This document shows, piece after piece, positions 1 to 8,467 of a DNA stretch of 64,000 nucleotides; position 1 is the stretch's first letter, and every line of letters begins with the position of its first letter. The DNA comes from Bacteroidales bacterium (GTDB lineage Bacteria > Bacteroidota > Bacteroidia > Bacteroidales > Marinilabiliaceae): positions 1-64,000 of the forward strand of contig QKJP01000019.1 of NCBI GenBank assembly GCA_003249255.1. Reading direction: 5' to 3'. The notes beneath the pieces are model-generated. The model was given only the letters and a program-made list of their open reading frames with translations. It was not told where the DNA came from and ran no database searches. Both the position numbers and the translations under genes were made by a program.

Positions 1-48
1 AAATCTCCACCTGAAAAAGGTAGTATTTTTTGCTCTCCACCTTGACAG
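1..48. mobile_element. Possible IS21-like element end, element extends left of the window
   Basis: The first bases hold two copies of an AGGTGGAG motif, read on the minus strand, about 27 bases apart, and the block ends in CTCCACCTTGACA (36-48), so an outward end would begin TGTCAAGGTGGAG. Repeated motifs inside a terminus beginning TG are typical of IS21-family ends. No transposase is visible because the rest would lie outside the window. This is a pattern-based guess; the family is not proven. Confidence 0.3.
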
Positions 49-296
49 AACCTCTTACTCAATCTGTATAGTATCTGAATGAAAAAAAGAAAAAAAATAT
101 CTTAAAAACAGTTAGTAGTGGTCTAGTGAATGGGTAGTATTATAAAGTATACAACAACATGCCACCGAACCGGCCTTATAAGCCGCAAAAAACAAAAGAA
201 AACAAGTGAATAAGAATGAAGATTGCGAAAATTGCTTTGGCTAATCTAGTTTATTAAATACACACTCGCATTTAAGTATTCAATTGTAACTGAAAC

Positions 297-316
297 TTTT
301 CCCAATATTGGGAAAA
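297..316. repeat. 20-bp perfect palindrome
   Basis: TTTTCCCAATATTGGGAAAA is a perfect inverted repeat without a loop. It is followed on the plus strand by a T-rich run, so it could be a terminator remnant or an operator. No adjacent gene explains it. Confidence 0.6.
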
Positions 317-402
317 ATATTTCTATTTTTTACAACGGAAACGGGACTGCTAAAGCCAGACAGGCTTATGGGATTTAAAAACGATATTCTACTATAAAAA
401 CA

Positions 403-429
403 AAAGCCGCACTTTTAAAATGCGGCTTT
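403..429. terminator. Bidirectional intrinsic terminator
   Basis: AAAGCCGCA and TGCGGCTTT form a 9-bp GC-rich stem around a 9-base loop. T-rich sequence follows on both strands (TTGTTTTATT on plus, TTTGTTTTTATAG on minus). It probably ends transcription of the minus-strand Rhs tip and candidate immunity gene that stop at 528. Confidence 0.75.
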
Positions 430-527
430 GTTGTTTTATTACAGGCCTGAGGCCTTATGTGCAGCGACGTAGCCAGAGGCATACGCCGAACTTTCCATTA
501 TTTACTCGCTTCGCTCAGTAGGGTTAG

Positions 528-1028
528 CTACTTTAATATTACATTTAAAACATTATCTGATGTAACAATAATATTATTTTCATTTTCGTGAAAAATTATT
601 TTAACTGTAGGCATTATTTTCATTAGTAATTCCCTAAAATCACCTTTCTTATCCTCAAAAAGATTAGCAACATTCATAATCAATGTACCGCATTCAAATT
701 CAATCCCCTTTTTATCAATTATTAAAGATTTATTACTGCTATAATCCCAAGGAAAAATAATTAAGTCTTCAATATATTGACAATTGTTATAATAGAACAT
801 AATTTGAACCTTTATCATTGATGGATTAATTTTTATTGAATCACTCTTATTTCTGATGTGGCACTGAAAATGAACATATGGTCCATTTTCCATATCTTCA
901 TCCATCTCTTCTTGGTTAAAATCAACATTATAATTTGAAATTACAATATTCTCAATATCTAATTCTAATTGAGCTTTGACCGGAAAAATAAAAGCACACA
1001 AAACAATTATTAATAATATTATTCTCAT
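528..1028 (-). CDS. Secreted small protein, candidate immunity partner of the Rhs tip
   Basis: This 166-residue protein starts with a clear signal peptide (hydrophobic residues 3-16, cleavage near Ala19-Gln20), so it should act in the periplasm or outside the cell. I do not recognise the family. The mature part looks beta-rich, with one acidic patch near residues 38-48. Its ATG overlaps the TGA of the preceding Rhs tip by 4 bp (ATGA), which implies translational coupling. In polymorphic toxin systems the gene directly after a toxin tip is normally the immunity gene, so that role is inferred from position. A periplasmic location would fit a toxin that acts there or is neutralised during export. 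The reading frame is intact. Confidence 0.6.
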   Translation of the reverse strand: MRIILLIIVLCAFIFPVKAQLELDIENIVISNYNVDFNQEEMDEDMENGPYVHFQCHIRNKSDSIKINPSMIKVQIMFYYNNCQYIEDLIIFPWDYSSNKSLIIDKKGIEFECGTLIMNVANLFEDKKGDFRELLMKIMPTVKIIFHENENNIIVTSDNVLNVILK

Positions 1029-2212
1029 AGTCCAATGGGTAAAATTTTAAACATCATACCTTTTTTTTCTCCATATCTTATAACTGGATCTTGGAAGTTC
1101 TTTTTTCGAGTCTTTTCCCATGTTGGATGATTCATTTGAGTAGTAATGGCTCTAGATTCTTTATATTCTGAAGATGCAGCTTTATAATTATCATATCCCA
1201 TTCTTTGAAAATCTTTGTAGTGTTGTTCCTCATGTACAAAAGCATTTTTTATTTCATTTGCATGATCTGCTGTTCCTTCTCTTTTATTACCTTCAATTTT
1301 TACTTTAATCTTTTGTGTACTAATTTTGTATGAAAAAGTTAAACCTGCCGCTCCTGTTTCTGCATCATGAGCTACAACATCAAGGTTTGTTGGGTTATAA
1401 TGATCATAAACTTTTAGAGTTGCATCTTCAGATAGATTAGCTTTAGAATGATCAACAGAGGCCACTTCTCCAACTTCATGAACAATACTTTCTGATCCAT
1501 CCTCATTTACAGTTTTATTCTTATCCCAAGTAGATTGATCCATAATTTTCACATTATCTGTTTCAGCATCATCTGGACCAAGATATTCTCCATCTTGGTT
1601 AAAGTAGTCATCAACAACCATTCCATCAGGATCAATATATCTTAATGGATTATTATAACAATACTGATAAGGAGTCCATCTTCTGGCAATTTCACTCATT
1701 GGATCAATCACATGCCACCTCCCTATAGCTGCATCATAGAACCGAGCTCCATAATCGTACCAATCCAACTGGCCGTTGCCAATCTGATCATCTTGTAACT
1801 CTTTTCCGTTGTAAAGATACTTATTGTTAGTACCACCTTCAACTTTTGTTCCAATAAACTCCATTCCAAAGGGATAGTAAGCTGTTTGTTGGATTTCATC
1901 ACCAGCTTCATTGACTACTACACGGGTATTGCCTAAGTGGTCTTTTAAAAAATACTGATAACCGCCATTGCCTTGTGTTCCCATGTCATATTTGCCTTCG
2001 GCATGTAAAACATAGCTTATGGCATCGTTTTCGTACACAAAAGAACCTGAGTAAATGGTTTGCACCCCGTTAGGGGCAATCTTAGCCAGTTTTACACCGT
2101 TGGCATCATAGATGTACTCGATGGTTTTGCCATCTTTACCGGTTAACTTCATTGGTAAGTTTAAATGGTTGTATTCTACCGTTTGCAAACCTTTGTTTTT
2201 ATCGGTGGTCAT
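1025..2212 (-). CDS. Rhs repeat-associated core with metallopeptidase-like C-terminal tip (3' part of a broken Rhs gene)
   Basis: Residues about 30-200 match the Rhs repeat-associated core: YD-type repeats (IEYIYDANG), a DHLGNTR box near 91-97, YYPFGM near 112-117, and the junction RYIDPDGM at 191-198. Everything after that junction is a variable tip of about 195 residues. The tip contains HEEQH at 327-331, an HExxH zinc-peptidase signature, and glutamates at 349 and 352 in SSEYKESRA that could supply the third ligand. The predicted toxin is therefore a metallopeptidase-like domain. The start given is only the first Met of the open stretch (in 'YDANGNM'); homologous coding continues upstream across an in-frame stop (see 2213-2450). 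The tip is either an orphan or is expressed by internal initiation. Confidence 0.75.
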   Translation of the reverse strand: MTTDKNKGLQTVEYNHLNLPMKLTGKDGKTIEYIYDANGVKLAKIAPNGVQTIYSGSFVYENDAISYVLHAEGKYDMGTQGNGGYQYFLKDHLGNTRVVVNEAGDEIQQTAYYPFGMEFIGTKVEGGTNNKYLYNGKELQDDQIGNGQLDWYDYGARFYDAAIGRWHVIDPMSEIARRWTPYQYCYNNPLRYIDPDGMVVDDYFNQDGEYLGPDDAETDNVKIMDQSTWDKNKTVNEDGSESIVHEVGEVASVDHSKANLSEDATLKVYDHYNPTNLDVVAHDAETGAAGLTFSYKISTQKIKVKIEGNKREGTADHANEIKNAFVHEEQHYKDFQRMGYDNYKAASSEYKESRAITTQMNHPTWEKTRKKNFQDPVIRYGEKKGMMFKILPIGL

Positions 2213-2450
2213 GTTACCGTTGGCATCGTAGGGATAGTCGGCTCAACTTTTGTTACCGTCGTTGAAACCAAGGCTAGGATCTGATCCGGTGGCATTGTCG
2301 GTAATGGAGGTGAGTTGGTTGCCCCAGTAGGTATATTTTAAGTCATCAATGATATCTTTACCCGGGGCATTATGCTTTAATCCCTGGATATTGCCATTAG
2401 AATCATACACTTGAAGGTTACACCCTGAGCATCAGTTGATACTTTCATTA
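2213..2450 (-). pseudogene. Decayed upstream part of the Rhs gene
   Basis: Minus-strand translation gives Rhs-like sequence in frame with the 395-residue open stretch (VYDSNGNIQGLKH, then DDLKYTYWGNQLTSITDN, then YPYDANGNM). It is interrupted by an in-frame TGA at 2243-2245. About 2415-2430 the frame is lost: Rhs-like coding (HVMKVSTDAQGV) continues in another frame, so at least one indel is present. Nothing Rhs-like remains upstream of about 2460. The complete protein would normally be over 1000 residues, so this is a 5'-truncated relic. Confidence 0.7.
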
Positions 2451-2609
2451 CATGACCCAACTACATAGCCAGGGACGGAATAATACCTCCTCTCTTTCCA
2501 AAATCATTTTGGGAGAAAATGCCTTAGGAAACGCATTGCATCGATAGAGAAAAAAATACCTACTGTCAGATTAAGTCCTAACTATTACACTTTAACATAC
2601 AGTAGAAAT

Positions 2610-3860
2610 CTAGAATTCCATATATCCATCTTCATTTCCTTTTATTAAAGTGAATTTCACGTTGCCTCTCTGCGGTTTTATACTCCCAACAGGATTTCTA
2701 TAATCACTTGAGCGTTTGGTACTTTTGGATACCTTCTTTAAAACACCAACATGATCAATTCTAAAAAATGAAATTACTTCACGTAATTGTTCAGCTTGCC
2801 CGGCAAGTTCTTCTGAACTAGACGCTAATTCTTCACTAGAAGAAGCCGTTTGTTGAGTTACCCCATTTAATTCATGAATTGCATTTGATATTTGTTCTGC
2901 CCCTTTACTTTGTTCAATACTCGCCGCAGTAATTTCTTCAATAAGAGTAGATGTGTTTTCAATTTTAGGGAGCGTTTCTTCCATTATCGCACCAGCATCT
3001 TGTGATAACTGCAAGCTATCTTGGGTTAAATGGATAATTTCATCGGCAGATTTTTTACTTAATTCAGCCAACTTCCTAACCTCTCCGGCAACGATAGCAA
3101 ATCCTCTCCCATGCTCTCCTGCCCTGGCAGCTTCAATGGCAGCATTTATGGCTAAAAGATCTGTTTTCTCTGCAATATCTTCAACAATTGTAATTTTACT
3201 GGCAATCACGCGACTAGCTTCCACCGCTTTTTTAGTAGAAAAGGCTACTTTATTAATACCTATTAAAGAATCTCGGGAATAATGCACTGTTTCCTTAGCA
3301 TTTGAAGTGTTTTGAGAAATATTGGATGATATCTCCTCCATAGTTGAAGATATCTCTTCTAAAGAACTAGCCTGTACATTTGCACCTTTTGACAGTTGTT
3401 CTGATGAAGAACTAACCTGCTGACTTGCACCAGTCAAATTATCTGCCCCTGTGGCAATATCTGTTATCACCTCTTTAAGTTTATGAGTTAGACCAAACAA
3501 TGCATTGTTTAAAACGCCTAATTCATTTTTAGATTTTGATTTTGAAACATTAAGATTCAAATTTCCTTGAGATAACTCATTAACTTGCTTAATTGATTTC
3601 TCTAATGGTTTCCGAATTATTTTATTTATATAAACAAATACAATGGTTCCAAAAATAAAATTCACCGGGGTTATCCAAAGAGTTGAATTCACCCCTACTG
3701 AACCTGAATAATATTGAGTAAAACTTATTAAATACAACAAAACAACAACCGCAACACTCACTGTAAACATTATGGATTTCTGAAAAATCAATCGCATGAT
3801 TCCAATTGCTAGTGGAAAACTTCCAAATAATATCAAGGTAAATAATAACAAATCGCTCAT
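2610..3860 (-). CDS. Methyl-accepting chemotaxis protein without a sensory ectodomain
   Basis: This 416-residue protein has three hydrophobic segments (about 3-25, 30-50 and 62-80), then a HAMP-like linker starting near [19 protein letters not shown], and a long coiled-coil signalling domain. The domain carries the conserved receptor hairpin around [20 protein letters not shown] and [13 protein letters not shown]. It would bind CheW and CheA. There is no extracellular ligand domain between the membrane segments, so it probably senses a membrane or cytoplasmic cue. No other chemotaxis gene lies nearby. Serine- and glutamate-rich stretches (about 345-365, [20 protein letters not shown]) may be methylation helices. 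It is separate from the polysaccharide locus, which ends 42 bp upstream. Confidence 0.9.
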   Translation of the reverse strand: MSDLLLFTLILFGSFPLAIGIMRLIFQKSIMFTVSVAVVVLLYLISFTQYYSGSVGVNSTLWITPVNFIFGTIVFVYINKIIRKPLEKSIKQVNELSQGNLNLNVSKSKSKNELGVLNNALFGLTHKLKEVITDIATGADNLTGASQQVSSSSEQLSKGANVQASSLEEISSTMEEISSNISQNTSNAKETVHYSRDSLIGINKVAFSTKKAVEASRVIASKITIVEDIAEKTDLLAINAAIEAARAGEHGRGFAIVAGEVRKLAELSKKSADEIIHLTQDSLQLSQDAGAIMEETLPKIENTSTLIEEITAASIEQSKGAEQISNAIHELNGVTQQTASSSEELASSSEELAGQAEQLREVISFFRIDHVGVLKKVSKSTKRSSDYRNPVGSIKPQRGNVKFTLIKGNEDGYMEF

Positions 3861-3901
3861 CGTAGTTTTTTTTAAAAGATTAATACAATGCTAATTCATG
3901 A

Positions 3902-5035
3902 TTACGTTTTTAAAATTCCATACCACTTATTACTCAACTTTGTATTTCCCATGATCAATTTCAGAACCCTCCAGGAAGTATTATCAACTATATAGTCATC
4001 AGGTATTCGTTTATAGCTACCAGCTTTATGCTCGTCAATTACCAAATGAATTGAATTCAGTATTACTTCCGGATCAAATCCGGTCAAGATAATAGTACCT
4101 GCATCCTGTGCTTCCGGACGTTCCATGGATTGACGAATCGAAATAGCCGGAAATGACAGAATTGCAGACTCTTCACTAATGGTGCCACTATCTGAAATGG
4201 TGCATAATGCATTCTTTTGTAAAGCCACATAATCACTAAAACCAAAAGGTTTTAAAAATCTGATGAATGAGTTTTCTTCGAAACCTTCAATTTGTTCTAA
4301 TCTTTTTCGGGTTCTTGGATGAGTTGAAACAATTATTGGAACATTGTATTGCTTGTGAATATCATTTAAAACAGAAATTATCTTCTTTAAATTTTCTTGA
4401 TGATCTACATTTTCTTCTCGATGAATACTAACTACAAAATATTGTTTAGGCTTTATCTCTAATTGAGAAAGCACAACTGATTGATTTATTTTTGATTGAT
4501 AATAATCTAATACTTCCTTCATGGGTGAACCTGTTAAGTAAATCCTCCGGTGAGGTAGGCCTTCACTTATTAAATGCCGACGGGCATGCTCTGTATAAAC
4601 CAGATTAAAATCTGCAATATGATCAATTACTCTTCGGTTAATTTCTTCCGGCACATTAAAATCATAACTCCGGTTCCCTGCTTCCATATGAAAAATAGGA
4701 ATATGGTATCGTTTGGCAATGTATGCTGATAAGCAAGAATTAGTATCTCCCAATACTAAAAGGGCATCAGGTTTTTCCTGTAATAAAACCTGCTCTGTTT
4801 TTAGCATAATATCTCCAATGGTTGCACCTAAAGAAGTAACTGCAACTTCTAAAAAGTGATCCGGTTTTCTAATTCCTAAGTCATTAAAAAAGATTTCACT
4901 CAATTCATAATCATAGTTTTGGCCGGTATGCACTAAGATATGATTGAGGTGCGTGTCCAATAAACTCATTACTCGTGAAAGTCTTATGATTTCAGGACGA
5001 GTACCAACAACTGTCATTACTTTTAATTTAGCCAT
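3902..5035 (-). CDS. fnlC: UDP-N-acetyl-L-fucosamine-forming 2-epimerase (FnlC/WbjD/CapG family)
   Basis: This 377-residue protein is a non-hydrolysing UDP-HexNAc 2-epimerase. It carries GTRPEIIRLS at the N-terminus, the HMEAGNRSYDFNVPEEINRR block near 120-140, SDSGTISEES near 285 and ERPEAQDAG after it. The NRSYDF variant is typical of the L-FucNAc subgroup rather than ordinary WecB. The reaction is the last step, UDP-N-acetyl-L-pneumosamine (the talo sugar) to UDP-L-FucNAc, in the cytoplasm. It starts 2 bp after fnlB and is the last gene of the polysaccharide run. The presence of FnlA and FnlB directly upstream fixes the pathway; alone it could be mistaken for WecB. Confidence 0.88.
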   Translation of the reverse strand: MAKLKVMTVVGTRPEIIRLSRVMSLLDTHLNHILVHTGQNYDYELSEIFFNDLGIRKPDHFLEVAVTSLGATIGDIMLKTEQVLLQEKPDALLVLGDTNSCLSAYIAKRYHIPIFHMEAGNRSYDFNVPEEINRRVIDHIADFNLVYTEHARRHLISEGLPHRRIYLTGSPMKEVLDYYQSKINQSVVLSQLEIKPKQYFVVSIHREENVDHQENLKKIISVLNDIHKQYNVPIIVSTHPRTRKRLEQIEGFEENSFIRFLKPFGFSDYVALQKNALCTISDSGTISEESAILSFPAISIRQSMERPEAQDAGTIILTGFDPEVILNSIHLVIDEHKAGSYKRIPDDYIVDNTSWRVLKLIMGNTKLSNKWYGILKT

Positions 5036-5037
5036 AA

Positions 5038-6171
5038 CTACACTTTTTCGTAATAAGTATCCGGGTCTTCCGGATTATAAAACTCATTGATCCAAAAAAC
5101 TGTTAAAAGTTCATCATCTCCACAGTTGGTAATATTATGAGTGTACCAAATAGGAATATCAACATAAGAAGGTTCCTTACCGTCTAAATTATATTCAATT
5201 ACCTCAACGGTTCCTACCCTTCTCAATCGGATAATGGCTTTTCCTTTAATTACAGAGAATCGTTCTATTTTACGTGTGTGGTAGTGATTGCCTCTTGTCA
5301 CCCCTGATTTTGTAGTTGAAAAAGAGAATTGTCCTCCTCTCCTACTTTTTAAGAGTTCTACAAAACCACCTCTTTCATCGCTATGCAGGCTATAGTTAAT
5401 GGGATAATAAGTTTTTAGTTCATTATAATTCATAAATGTGTTAAACAGATTATACTCTAATGCCGTAGATGTTTCGGGTATGATGCCTTGTTTTAAATAC
5501 TGATCTGAATATTGGTTTAATAAACTCAATATTCCTGAAACATTAATCACTGAAGAATATGGCACTTCATGAGCAACATGGGTTCTTGGCTCTTTGATAA
5601 GTTCCTGAATATGTTCGGCTAATTCACCAATGTAAATTAATTTCAGTTCAGCATCGATATCAATAGATGGTTTCTGGTTATGGATCAGTTGATGACAAAA
5701 GGTAGCCACAACCGAATTATAAAAGGGCTGTCCAAATGGACCAAAAACATTCGGGATAATCAATCCTGTAAAAACAGCATCATGTTTCTCAGCCCATTTT
5801 GAAAGAAGCATTCTGCCCTCTCGTTTTGAATTTCCAAAAACATTATCTCGATATTCTTGAGTTGAAGAAGCAAATAATACATGTGGCGTTGATTTAGTCT
5901 TTTCTAATGCGCTTATGAGGTTCTTCACCAATTCAATGTTACATTTATATATTTCTTCCGGATCTTGATGCCTATTTAAGGCTGCCAGATGAATGACACA
6001 ATCACATTGACAGACAAACTCTTCTAGCTTTTCATGATTTGAAAAAAATGCATCTTCAAATGGAATTAGTGTATAATTATCGGGCTGGAGGCATAGGTAA
6101 TTAGTCAAATGTGTACCTATAAAGCCATTGTTTCCTGTAATTCCAACTTTAAACATTTTATTAAGGCTCAT
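5038..6171 (-). CDS. fnlB: UDP-sugar reductase with C-terminal cupin (FnlB/WbjC/CapF family)
   Basis: The N-terminal part is an extended SDR fold with the NAD(P)-binding loop GITGNNGFIG at 9-18. The C-terminal part, about 255-375, is a cupin with GNHYHTRKIERF and a downstream YTHNITN that can provide the metal-binding histidines. This two-domain layout is specific to CapF/FnlB. The enzyme acts on the 4-keto sugar made by FnlA: the cupin domain epimerises and the SDR domain reduces it with NADPH to UDP-L-6-deoxy-TalNAc. The gene overlaps fnlA by 11 bp and lies 2 bp before fnlC, so the three are translationally coupled. Length (377 residues) is normal for the family. Confidence 0.92.
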   Translation of the reverse strand: MSLNKMFKVGITGNNGFIGTHLTNYLCLQPDNYTLIPFEDAFFSNHEKLEEFVCQCDCVIHLAALNRHQDPEEIYKCNIELVKNLISALEKTKSTPHVLFASSTQEYRDNVFGNSKREGRMLLSKWAEKHDAVFTGLIIPNVFGPFGQPFYNSVVATFCHQLIHNQKPSIDIDAELKLIYIGELAEHIQELIKEPRTHVAHEVPYSSVINVSGILSLLNQYSDQYLKQGIIPETSTALEYNLFNTFMNYNELKTYYPINYSLHSDERGGFVELLKSRRGGQFSFSTTKSGVTRGNHYHTRKIERFSVIKGKAIIRLRRVGTVEVIEYNLDGKEPSYVDIPIWYTHNITNCGDDELLTVFWINEFYNPEDPDTYYEKV

Positions 6172-7204
6172 AGGTTTTCTGAAGTTTATCTTTTGTTAAG
6201 TCCTTATTAATTAATCGCAACTCCATCAATAACTCCTTGGTCTCCTTAACATTTAATTGATTTGTATTAAAAGAATTGTACTCTTCAACAATAGAAACTT
6301 TTTGCTCTCCTTCGGTATAAAATTTATTGTAATTCAAATTTCGATTATCACATGGAATTCTATAATATCCGCCTTCATCAATGGCTCGAGCCATTTCTTC
6401 CCGATTTACTAAAGTCTCATGGAGTTTCTCACCATGTCTTGTACCAATTATGTTTATTGGTACATTGGAATTATAAAGCTCTTTAATTGCATGCGCTAGT
6501 ATATTAATGGAAGTTGCGGGTGATTTTTGAATAAAAAGATCACCATTATTACCATTTAGAAAGGCAAAATGGACTAATTCGACGGCGTTATCTAAAGTCA
6601 TCATAAAACGCGTCATATTCGGATCAGTAACCGTGATAGGCTGATTGTTTTTGATTTGGTTCACAAACAAGGGAATAACAGAACCTCTAGAGGCCATCAC
6701 ATTTCCATAACGCGTACCACAAAAAACAGTACCGCAACCATTCAATGCTCTCGATTTGGCAATCATTACCTTTTCGCTCAAGGCCTTAGACATTCCCATT
6801 GCATTTACCGGATAAACAGCCTTATCAGTGCTAAGCACTACTACCTTTGACACTTGATGCATTAGAGCGGACTCCAACACATTTTCACAGCCTAATACGT
6901 TTGTTCTTACCGCTTCGGCCGGAAAAAATTCACAGGAAGGAACTTGCTTTAGTGCTGAAGCATGAAAAACATAATCAACTCCTTTCATGGCATAATCAAT
7001 ACTTTGGCGATCTCTCACATCTCCTATGAAGTACTTAATCTTATCATTCCGATAAAATTGCCGCATGTCATCTTGCTTCTTTTCATCTCTACTAAATATC
7101 CTGATTTCTTTAATTTCGGTATTCAGAAAACGTCTTAAGGCTGCATTTCCGAATGAACCGGAACCGCCGGTTATTAACAATACTTTATTAGCAAATGGAT
7201 CCAT
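6161..7204 (-). CDS. fnlA: UDP-GlcNAc 4,6-dehydratase/5-epimerase (FnlA/WbjB/CapE family)
   Basis: This 347-residue protein is an SDR enzyme with GGSGSFG at 13-19 and STDKA at 125-129. The usual Tyr-x3-Lys catalytic pair is replaced by Met136-x3-Lys140 (MGMSK), a known trait of the inverting CapE-type dehydratases. RYGNVMASRGSVIPLF follows. It converts UDP-GlcNAc to the 4-keto-6-deoxy L-arabino sugar, the first step to UDP-L-FucNAc. It heads a tight three-gene block (11-bp overlap with fnlB). A short gap of 24 bp separates it from the propeller gene upstream, so it should share the polysaccharide transcript. Confidence 0.92.
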   Translation of the reverse strand: MDPFANKVLLITGGSGSFGNAALRRFLNTEIKEIRIFSRDEKKQDDMRQFYRNDKIKYFIGDVRDRQSIDYAMKGVDYVFHASALKQVPSCEFFPAEAVRTNVLGCENVLESALMHQVSKVVVLSTDKAVYPVNAMGMSKALSEKVMIAKSRALNGCGTVFCGTRYGNVMASRGSVIPLFVNQIKNNQPITVTDPNMTRFMMTLDNAVELVHFAFLNGNNGDLFIQKSPATSINILAHAIKELYNSNVPINIIGTRHGEKLHETLVNREEMARAIDEGGYYRIPCDNRNLNYNKFYTEGEQKVSIVEEYNSFNTNQLNVKETKELLMELRLINKDLTKDKLQKTYEP

Positions 7205-7228
7205 GGTTATGGTTTTAAGTTAAAAATA

Positions 7229-8467
7229 TCACATTGCCACCTGTTGCATCTGCGAGGTGAGTTCGATGTCGTCATCAACCTCCTCTATACATTTAGCAGA
7301 TTGCAACAACTCTTCTTTTGAAACAATGACTAAGTCACCGTTTGATATTTCATGTTGATTAATAAAATTCATCGCTAAAGAATCACCTCCAATATTACGT
7401 TGCAATCGGGTTTTGGCATACCCAAACCTAATGCCTGAATTGGTTTGATCCCATAATCCACACTTTATTTCAGAAACAACCTTTTGGTCATCAATAATTA
7501 ATAAACGTGTATAATCATCTTTTTCATTTAAAAACCCTTCTCTGTCTGTACTCATTACAATAGTTTCATCATCCAGCTGACTTGCAAAAAATACAGCACC
7601 TTGAATTTTTGTTAAACACTCCACCCTGTTCTGAACCCTATTCCATGAATAAATTCCAGCATGAGAATCCGATCCGGTATCTGTTCCCCAAATAACTGAT
7701 TCTGAAGTAAAAGCTAATTGGCAGGTACGCCATTTCTGAGATCCCTGACCGATGAAATGAATGGTTTTAAATTCATCAGTTGACCAACCAATTTTAGATT
7801 CTTCATCACTGTCTCCGACACATACCCATAACTTTCCGGCATATGGATCTTTTTGTAAAGAATGAATATGCCGAATTTCGCCAGGTGAAAATTCATAAAC
7901 GACTTTCCATTTCTTACCAAAATCAGAACTCATAAATATCTTTACACCAACACGTTCACTATTTCTAAAATATTCTCCGATATAGATTTTATTCTCATCT
8001 ACTTGTAACAGGCCATTACTTAAAATTCCTCGACCAACCCCAAAACCAAAATGAGGTAATCTCATGCTTTTTTTAATTTTCTTTAAGTAGATATTTCCAT
8101 GATACATATTCCCTGCTGCACAGGCACACACCTCTCCTTTTTCAGATACAACAAACTCCATACATTCAGATTGATTAACCAACTTCCGAAAAAATGCAAA
8201 ATTAAAAAGCCAATAAAAGGATAATGAAACCGGAATTCGAATCATCCGTTTGAATACCTTATCGCCATTCTTTAGGCGGTAAATGGTATAACCTCTGCTC
8301 GCCCACAAATTTCCTTTATCATCAAATTGTTGCACGATCAAATCTTTTGCAACAAGGCCCCTCAATCCAAACTCTTTAATATTTTGAAATACAATACGTT
8401 TAGGATTTCTATAATCTATTATTAAATAGAGTAATATTAATGCAGCTATAATCAATAGATAATCCAT
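7229..8467 (-). CDS. Membrane-anchored BNR/sialidase-fold-like propeller protein of unknown function
   Basis: Residues 3-18 form a single hydrophobic anchor (MDYLLIIAALILLYLIID). The rest, about 390 residues, has the repeating pattern of a beta-propeller, with Asp-box-like units such as SSDFGKKWKV near 180, GWSTDEFKTI near 230 and STDREGFL near 315. Such folds occur in sialidase- and BNR-repeat proteins, but I see no full set of sialidase catalytic residues. It sits between the formyltransferase/propeller protein and the L-FucNAc block, so a role in binding or modifying the polysaccharide is inferred. It could be membrane-anchored facing either side. A 348-bp repeat-bearing gap lies upstream. 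Confidence 0.6.
   Translation of the reverse strand: MDYLLIIAALILLYLIIDYRNPKRIVFQNIKEFGLRGLVAKDLIVQQFDDKGNLWASRGYTIYRLKNGDKVFKRMIRIPVSLSFYWLFNFAFFRKLVNQSECMEFVVSEKGEVCACAAGNMYHGNIYLKKIKKSMRLPHFGFGVGRGILSNGLLQVDENKIYIGEYFRNSERVGVKIFMSSDFGKKWKVVYEFSPGEIRHIHSLQKDPYAGKLWVCVGDSDEESKIGWSTDEFKTIHFIGQGSQKWRTCQLAFTSESVIWGTDTGSDSHAGIYSWNRVQNRVECLTKIQGAVFFASQLDDETIVMSTDREGFLNEKDDYTRLLIIDDQKVVSEIKCGLWDQTNSGIRFGYAKTRLQRNIGGDSLAMNFINQHEISNGDLVIVSKEELLQSAKCIEEVDDDIELTSQMQQVAM

Larger units (their letters stand above)
49..527. other. Gene-poor stretch with a 20-bp palindrome and a bidirectional terminator
   Basis: No convincing gene was found. A short plus-strand open frame ends near 378 with no recognisable relatives. 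The stretch holds a perfect palindrome at 297-316 and a terminator hairpin at 403-429, listed separately. The rest is AT-rich sequence without visible structure. Confidence 0.5.

Noticed and set aside
210-378. Short plus-strand frames near the left edge (MKIAKIALANLVY and a frame ending near 378)
   Set aside because: Too short and without homologues; the region is otherwise gene-free.
1723-1911. 62-codon alternative-frame minus-strand open frame inside the Rhs core
   Set aside because: It lies in a different frame of well-conserved Rhs coding sequence.
2953-3282. 109-codon plus-strand open frame inside the chemoreceptor
   Set aside because: It is antisense to the conserved signalling hairpin.
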